NCBI GenBank assembly: GCA_016748015.1
Contig: JAAOMT010000040.1
Location: 284,609 to 348,608 of the forward strand
Length of the DNA stretch: 64,000 nt
Source: Geosiphon pyriformis
Taxonomy: Eukaryota; Glomeromycota; Glomeromycetes; Archaeosporales; Geosiphonaceae
Direction: 5' to 3'
A program made the position numbers and the translations under genes. Numbering within the stretch: the first letter of the stretch is position 1; every line of letters begins with the position of its first letter. Below, in pieces: positions 59,050 through 64,000 of this stretch. The notes under the pieces were generated by a model that made no database searches, was not told the origin of the DNA, and saw only the letters and a program-made list of their open reading frames with translations.

Positions 59050-60175
59050 TGGAAAATATTTTCAGGACTAATTAAAAAAAAATGTGTACCAATTTGTGGA
59101 ATTAATGGTTTAGACTTGTTTCTGGAATGATAGCATTTCAATCTATCTCCATGTGCAACTTTTGCTAGTACTTTGTCATTAAGTCTTAACTTGTATGATA
59201 TATTGCCTAGAATTTCGTAAATATAAAATGGTCCATCCCATTTATGTTCAAATTTTCCACTCTATTGTTTTTCAGTCTTAGTTCTGTGTAAGAGAACTTT
59301 ATTTCCAACTTTAAATTCATTGATAACTGGTGGCAGTTTATTGTCATGTTTTTTTTTGTAGGGCTTGAGAATGTTTAATATGAGTGGCTGCTATGTGTTT
59401 CTTTTCTTTCAATATACTAAAAAGAGTGTAAGCTCTTCTTTGAAGTGTTTCTTGAAAGTTTTTTTTATTGATTGGTTGCACTGGGTATGTTTCCACTGTG
59501 AAATTAATTGGTAATATTGCTGTTCTTTTATAAGTAAAATCAAATAGTGTGTTTTGTAGTATTTTGTTTTAGTGTTCTGTATGTTAGTAACACTGATAAA
59601 ATAAAAATATCCCATTCCTGTTCAAAATCTGTTGAGACTTTGGCTAAAGATTTACACAATGTTCTGTTAAAACATTCTACAAGTCCATTTGTTTGAGGGT
59701 AATAAAATGATAATAGAGGTCTTTTGACATTGAATTGTTCACAAATTTTTTGTATCAAGTTGTTCACAAAATGTGTTTTTTGATTAGATAAGAGTTCAAT
59801 TGGGCATCTATGTCTACAAATAATGTCTTCATAGATAAAATTTGCTATTGATTTTGCATCTGCTCTTTGGATGGCTTTAGCTTCAGATTATTTGGTGAAA
59901 TAATCTACTGCAACTGTAATATAACGATTTTCTTGGGTTGTGATAGGTAATGGTCTGACTAAATCAATTTCAACTCTGTTAAAAAGTTGTTCAACTTTGA
60001 TTGGATTTAAAGATTCTGTAGGGCAAGTTTTTTCTCTTCTTTGACAATTATCACAAGATTCTATATATTGTCGGATGTCTTTTTGCATGTGGGGCCAAAA
60101 ATAATGTTCAAGAGTTCTTTGAATTGTTTTATCTTTTTCCAAGTGTGCTAAAAATGGATTTGTGTGCATGTTGTA
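59050..60175 (-). pseudogene. Type III integrase
   Basis: Zinc domain and start of the core at 60169-59888: H-L-E-K-D-K-T-I-Q, H-Y-F-W-P-H, C-D-N-C-Q-R-R, V-E-I-D-L-V-R-P-L. TGA-like and TAA lesions follow. 59767-59540 holds the rest of the core with P-Q-T-N-G-L-V-E-C-F-N-R-T, then a frameshift. The tail (59330-59050) includes the segment that in Gypsy integrases binds DNA non-specifically. Confidence 0.8.
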
Positions 60176-60479
60176 TAGGATTGTTTTTTTTTAATTTTTC
60201 TGTACTAATCTGAGTGATTGGTTTGGGTTTTTGCAATTTTTGTAATAGATTTTGTTATGATGTATAAAATATTGTTTGAATTGGTATTGTAATCAATGTT
60301 TTTTACTTGGAGACCAATTTTCTGGCATGGTAAGAGTCTCCAAATAGTTTTTAAGATTGTTGTAAATTCTGGGATCTATTGTTGTTTTGTTGTTTTGTTA
60401 ATAGTAGTAAGTTGTAGTGGATTTGTTGATGGTGTTAATCTTGTCTTATTTTTGAGAGACTATTAACATTGGTGTGTAG

Positions 60480-61700
60480 TTTTTCTGGTTTGTGGTGTAC
60501 AATATATTTGTAGTCGGCTAAGAAATCATTCTATCAAAACTGTTTGGCACTTTGTTCAGTTTTCTTTTTATTGAGCCATTTAAGACCAATATTGTCAGTT
60601 ATGATATCAAATTCTTTTTCATTCTTCAAGTATTGCTAAAAGTGTTTAAGAGCCCAAATAACTGCAGCAGCTTTTAATTCAGTTAAGCCATATTTGAGTT
60701 CTGTTGGTTTAAGTATTCTACTGACATAGACAATAACTTGTTCCTGGCCATTTTCATCCAATTGTGATAGAATGGCACCAAATGCTATGTGTGAAGCATT
60801 AGTGGCTAGTTGAAATCATTTGTTAAAGTCTAGGTAAGCAAGAACTGGGGTTGTTGTTAATTTTGTTTTGAGAGTTTCAAAAGTTTTTTGTTGTTTTCAG
60901 TTTATTGGTATGGCACGTTTTTGTTGGTAAAATAATTAAGTGGTTTGGCAATTTCTGAGAATCCTTTTATGAATTTTTGATAGTAAGAGGCTAATTCTAC
61001 AAATCTTTATAGCTCTGTGATATTTTTGGGAGTTTGAAAGTTTTTGACAGCATTGATTGTTCTAGAATTTGGTTTGATTCCATCTTTACTGACAATGTGT
61101 CCAAGAAAAATTAAACTTGTTTTTCCAAAGTGACATTTCTCAATGTTTAACTTCAATCCTATTTTCCATAATTGTTGAAAAACTTCTCATAGGTGGATAA
61201 AATAAGCTTCAAAACTTGGTGAGTATATATTAGTGTTATCCAAATAGACAACTATTGATTGCTATAAGAGTCTTTCATATACAACATCCATGAGTTGTTG
61301 GAATATTGCTGGTGTATTGCAAAGTTCAAAAGACATAACATTGAACTCATAATTTCCTTCTTGAGTAGTAAATGCTGTTTTAGATCAATCTTTTAGGTTT
61401 ATTTTGACTTGCCAGTATCCACTTTTTAAGTCTAAAGTTGAGAAAAACTTGGCTTTTCTTAGAGCATCTAGCATGTTATCAATTCTTGGAAGAAGATAGG
61501 TATCTCCAATTGTCACACTGTTCAGTTGGTAATAGTTAACACAAAATCTGATTTTTCTATTTTTTTTTAACAAGAACTACTGGTAAGGCCCAAGAACTTC
61601 TTGATGGTTAAATCAATTCATTATTGAGTATTCTCTAAACTTCTTCTCTAATAAATTGGTGGCTGGCAGATGGTACTTGATAAGCTTGTTAATGTTTTGG
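60480..61700 (-). pseudogene. Type III reverse transcriptase and RNase H
   Basis: RT: R-F-C-V-N-Y-Y-Q-L-N and F-S-T-L-D-L-K-S-G-Y-W-Q-V at 61573-61385, then Y-L-D-N-T-N at about 61245-61230 and F-L-G-H-I-V-S-K-D-G near 61090. RNase H, broken by stops, lies near 60830-60500 (F-G-A-I-L-S-Q, V-S-R-I-L-K-P, I-T-D-N). As in element A, the second Asp of the RT active site is Asn. Confidence 0.8.
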
Positions 61701-62048
61701 TAAAGCATCTCCTGTGTAGATCTGATGTTGAACAATTTTAGTTTTTCCAAGGTCATTGTTATCTTTTGCAAATATGTTAGCGAATTCAGCTATTAGCTAT
61801 TTCAATTGTCTTTGTTGTTAAGATTCTAAGAGACCTATGTTAATTCAAGAAAGTTTTTCTTCCAAAAGATGGTAGTTTTCAATAATAAAAATAATGTTTG
61901 GATTTGGGAGTAGTGTATGTTTTATAATTTCGATAAAATTAGAGACAATTTAAGAGTTTTTATCTTGGAAAATATTGCTGTATATAATTCCAATCTCTAA
62001 TTTATTCAATAAAACAATAGGGTAATTATTGGGGTTGTAAAATATAAC

Positions 62049-62270
62049 TTAAAATTTTTTTATTTCTTTAAGAATATAAACATTTGGAATTAAGATTTCA
62101 TGCTTTAAACAGATTTGTTCATTGGATTCAAAGATTTGTTGAGTAGTAATGAGTTTTAAGCAAATGTAAATTTCTTGATGTTTTCTAAAAAGTGAAATAG
62201 TAATTGGTTGGGGAAGTTGAAGAATCTGGTAAGATTCATTCTGTGTATTGAAAACTATATTTACTGGCAC
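62049..62270 (-). pseudogene. Type III beta-rich linker between dUTPase and RT
   Basis: Open frame in phase with the dUTPase. It starts P-V-N-I-V after motif 5 and resembles 40920-41234 of element A, whose N-T-T-R-S-I-I-E-I-P-K-R-T-I-I-G pattern is a common beta-rich segment before RT in Gypsy pol. Function unknown. Confidence 0.45.
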
Positions 62271-62276
62271 TGTAAA

Positions 62277-62660
62277 TCATCCAGTTAAACCAAAACTTTG
62301 AGTTCCTCTTTTACTTTTTCCCAATTGTTCTCTGTTGTTAACTAATTGTAAATCCAAAATGTTAATTAAGAGTAGGTAAATTGCTTGGGCAATTTTTTTA
62401 GCATGTTCAATTCTGACTGGTTTGTCTGTTTCATTCTGTAACATGATGGTAATATCTCCAGTATATTTTGCATCTATGATTCCTTCTTTAATATTGATTT
62501 TTTTGTTTGCCAATGATGATTGGAAAGCAATTTGTATTATTGCTCCTGGTGGTATTTTAAAAGCAATTTTGAGATTAATATTGGTTAAGGATTTTGGTTA
62601 AAAAACCAAAGTATCTTTGCCAGAATATCTTAGGTCATATTCTGTATTAATTTCATGGGC
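62277..62660 (-). pseudogene. Type III dUTPase domain
   Basis: All five trimeric dUTPase motifs are seen in one frame: motif 1 (E-Y-D-L-R-Y-S-G-K-D, near 62640), motif 2 (Q-S-S-L-A-N-K-K-I, near 62525), motif 3 with the catalytic Asp and Tyr (G-I-I-D-A-K-Y-T-G-D-I, near 62485), motif 4 (K-K-I-A-Q-A-I-Y, near 62400) and motif 5 (K-R-G-T-Q-S-F-G-L-T-G, near 62300). Only one stop (TAA at about 62598) interrupts it. It would hydrolyse dUTP near the reverse-transcribing complex. Best preserved dUTPase in the window. Confidence 0.85.
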
Positions 62661-63445
62661 TTTTTTTGGTTTTATTCTTTTTCCATTGTTGTCAAAGTAT
62701 TTGAGTTGTATAACAGGCTGGTTTTTAATAAGATAAATTGGAGTTGTTGTACTTTCTTCTTCTGTTTTATGTTCTCCAAATTCAATTTCTTCTTGGTCAT
62801 TTTTACTGGATAAGAAGATACTAAGAGCATAGCATTCTGAACACCATTTGTCATCACAAGACATAATGTATTCTTTACACAATTGAATGTTCATCTGCTC
62901 TAATTGTTGAATTTGAGCTTTTTGGATTGGGTAAGTATGACTTGCAATTTGATGGTATGTTTCTACTTCATCTTCATAATTAAATCTAATTAATTCCATT
63001 GTGTATTCAATATACTCAGCTTCTTTCATTTGGTGGACATTTTCTTGTGTGATTCCATTAATTAAAGTCATTGCTAAGTCAAAGATCATTTCAGCATTAT
63101 AAGGATAATAGTAGAGTTTATTGAGAGTGCTGTTATATGCTGCATCAAATAGTATTCTTTTTCTGACTTTTTCTAATATTGATAGAGCATATTGGCAGGT
63201 TTAATCACATACTTTTTTTCTCATTGCAATATCAATCCAATTGCATTTTTTTGGTAGCATATCTCCACATGTGAGACAAGAAGTGTTGTCCTATTTTCTA
63301 TTTCTTTTGGGATATTTAAATCGTTCTCTATGATATGCTTTATAATAGTAACAGGTGCAAGTTTCATATTCTTCTTCTGAAGAAATACATGCTCTTATTG
63401 ATGAAAGTTTTTTGTTGCAATCTTTGCATTTAAGTAGGATGTTAA
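62661..63445 (-). pseudogene. Type III Cys-rich zinc module
   Basis: 63440-63180 holds paired Cys in the order C-K-D-C, A-C, C-T-C, then C-L-T-C and V-C-D-x-T-C (x is TAA), with two in-frame stops. The open frame 63089-62598 continues with a third group (S-C-D-D-K-W-C-S-E-C, near 62850) and an acidic stretch before dUTPase motif 1. Spacing parallels element A at 39645-40250. Domain unrecognised. Confidence 0.6.
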
Positions 63446-63609
63446 TTCAAGAGCCATAAAGGTTTTAGTAATTGGTAGTTTTTTCTCCTCTTCAAATTCA
63501 AATACTGGAGCTTTTTTAGATTTTTTATTAAAAGTACTATAGTTAACAGGTACTCTAGTATATTGTTCTTGATATGAAATCTTCAATTCTTGTTTCTCAA
63601 TTTAAATTT

Positions 63610-63998
63610 GCATTGGCCTTGAAAAGCCAATTATTTCCGACAAGAGCCTGGTATTGTGGTATATTTATAACTAAAACTTTGACTAGAATGGTAATTCCAT
63701 CAATAGTGAATGAGAAATTGTTAATTTCTCCTACTGGTGTCTTTTTTATATCATTTGCTATAACAATTACAGTTTGGGCTGGTCTGTCAACAGTTCTTTA
63801 AAGTTGTTGTATTAATTGGTAGATAATAATATTTCTAGCTAATCTACTGTCTAAGATTAACCAAATTGGTTTTCTTTCAACTTCAGTTTCAGTATACATT
63901 GCTGTAATTGCTTTTTGTTTATTGATTGCTGTATTGCTAAGCAAGAATGGTAATTCATTGGCTTCAAATTTAAATGGAAATATATTTGAGAGATTGGC
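63610..63998 (-). pseudogene. Type III protease (retropepsin)
   Basis: On the minus strand, frame from 63998: P-I-W-L-I-L-D-S-R (Gly of D-S-G lost to Arg), and Y-Q-A-L-V-G-N-N-W-L at the end near 63640. One TAA lies near 63799. The frame shifts by one base near 63605 before the next segment (63586-63395). Confidence 0.75.
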
Positions 63999-64000
63999 AT

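Larger units (their letters stand above)
58145..64000 (-). mobile_element. Type III Ty3/Gypsy element, body (5' end beyond the window)
   Basis: On the minus strand from 64000 down: protease, Cys-rich module, dUTPase, beta-rich linker, RT, RNase H, integrase and post-integrase ORF, the same order as element A but a divergent sequence and different LTR. Gag and the 5' LTR lie outside. Stops and a few frameshifts break it. Confidence 0.85.

Noticed and set aside
63574-63801. Plus-strand open frame of 75 codons
   Set aside because: It is antisense to the protease of the type III element.
58145-64000. Endogenous retrovirus or other virus
   Set aside because: Domain order fits Ty3/Gypsy, and the extra ORF has no signal peptide or membrane segment, so there is no evidence for an envelope protein.

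Overview
The window is a transposon-packed, strongly A+T-rich stretch of a eukaryotic nuclear genome, most likely from an arbuscular mycorrhizal fungus (Glomeromycotina; a Gigaspora- or Rhizophagus-like species). That assignment is inference. It rests on the AT-rich background, one small spliced gene with a fungal-type intron (gtatgt donor, ctaac branch site), the style of the LINE, and families of Ty3/Gypsy elements with a dUTPase domain. I see no bacterial genes, rRNA, convincing tRNA or CRISPR array.

Layout. 1-2379: remains of three LTR families packed end to end. 2380-6306: AT-rich sequence with a perfect 21-bp hairpin, a probable pogo/Tigger transposase remnant and an unrecognised coding-like minus-strand segment. 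6307-7628: the only clear host gene, a two-exon gene for a 390-residue MIT-domain protein. 9059-15955: a full-length, comparatively GC-rich non-LTR retrotransposon (RRM-like ORF1; APE endonuclease, RT and RNase H in ORF2) with a perfect 10-bp target-site duplication, inactivated by six stop codons and three frameshifts. 16370-19965: an older LINE on the minus strand, saturated with A and T. 19966-27901: fragments of three Gypsy families.

27902-57173 is a nested composite. An old LINE (27902-28109 and 56719-57173) is split by a type I-like Gypsy element with LTRs of about 1.25 kb (28110-56713). That element is itself split by a younger type I Gypsy (35665-45628, plus strand) and by a type II Gypsy (45692-53297, minus strand). 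57174-64000 is the 3' LTR and most of pol of a type III Gypsy on the minus strand that runs past the window end.

The Gypsy elements encode Gag with a CCHC knuckle, a retropepsin, RT, RNase H, integrase and an extra post-integrase ORF. Types I and III add a Cys-rich zinc module and a dUTPase domain between protease and RT. Type II has a shorter Cys cluster there and a gag-to-pol -1 frame change next to a TTTAAAC heptamer. Most coding lesions look like G-to-A or C-to-T changes, so nearly everything here is a relic. The points worth following up are the dUTPase/zinc module, the possible frameshift signal, the nesting, and the transition-driven inactivation. Coordinates of degraded pieces are approximate to some tens of bases.
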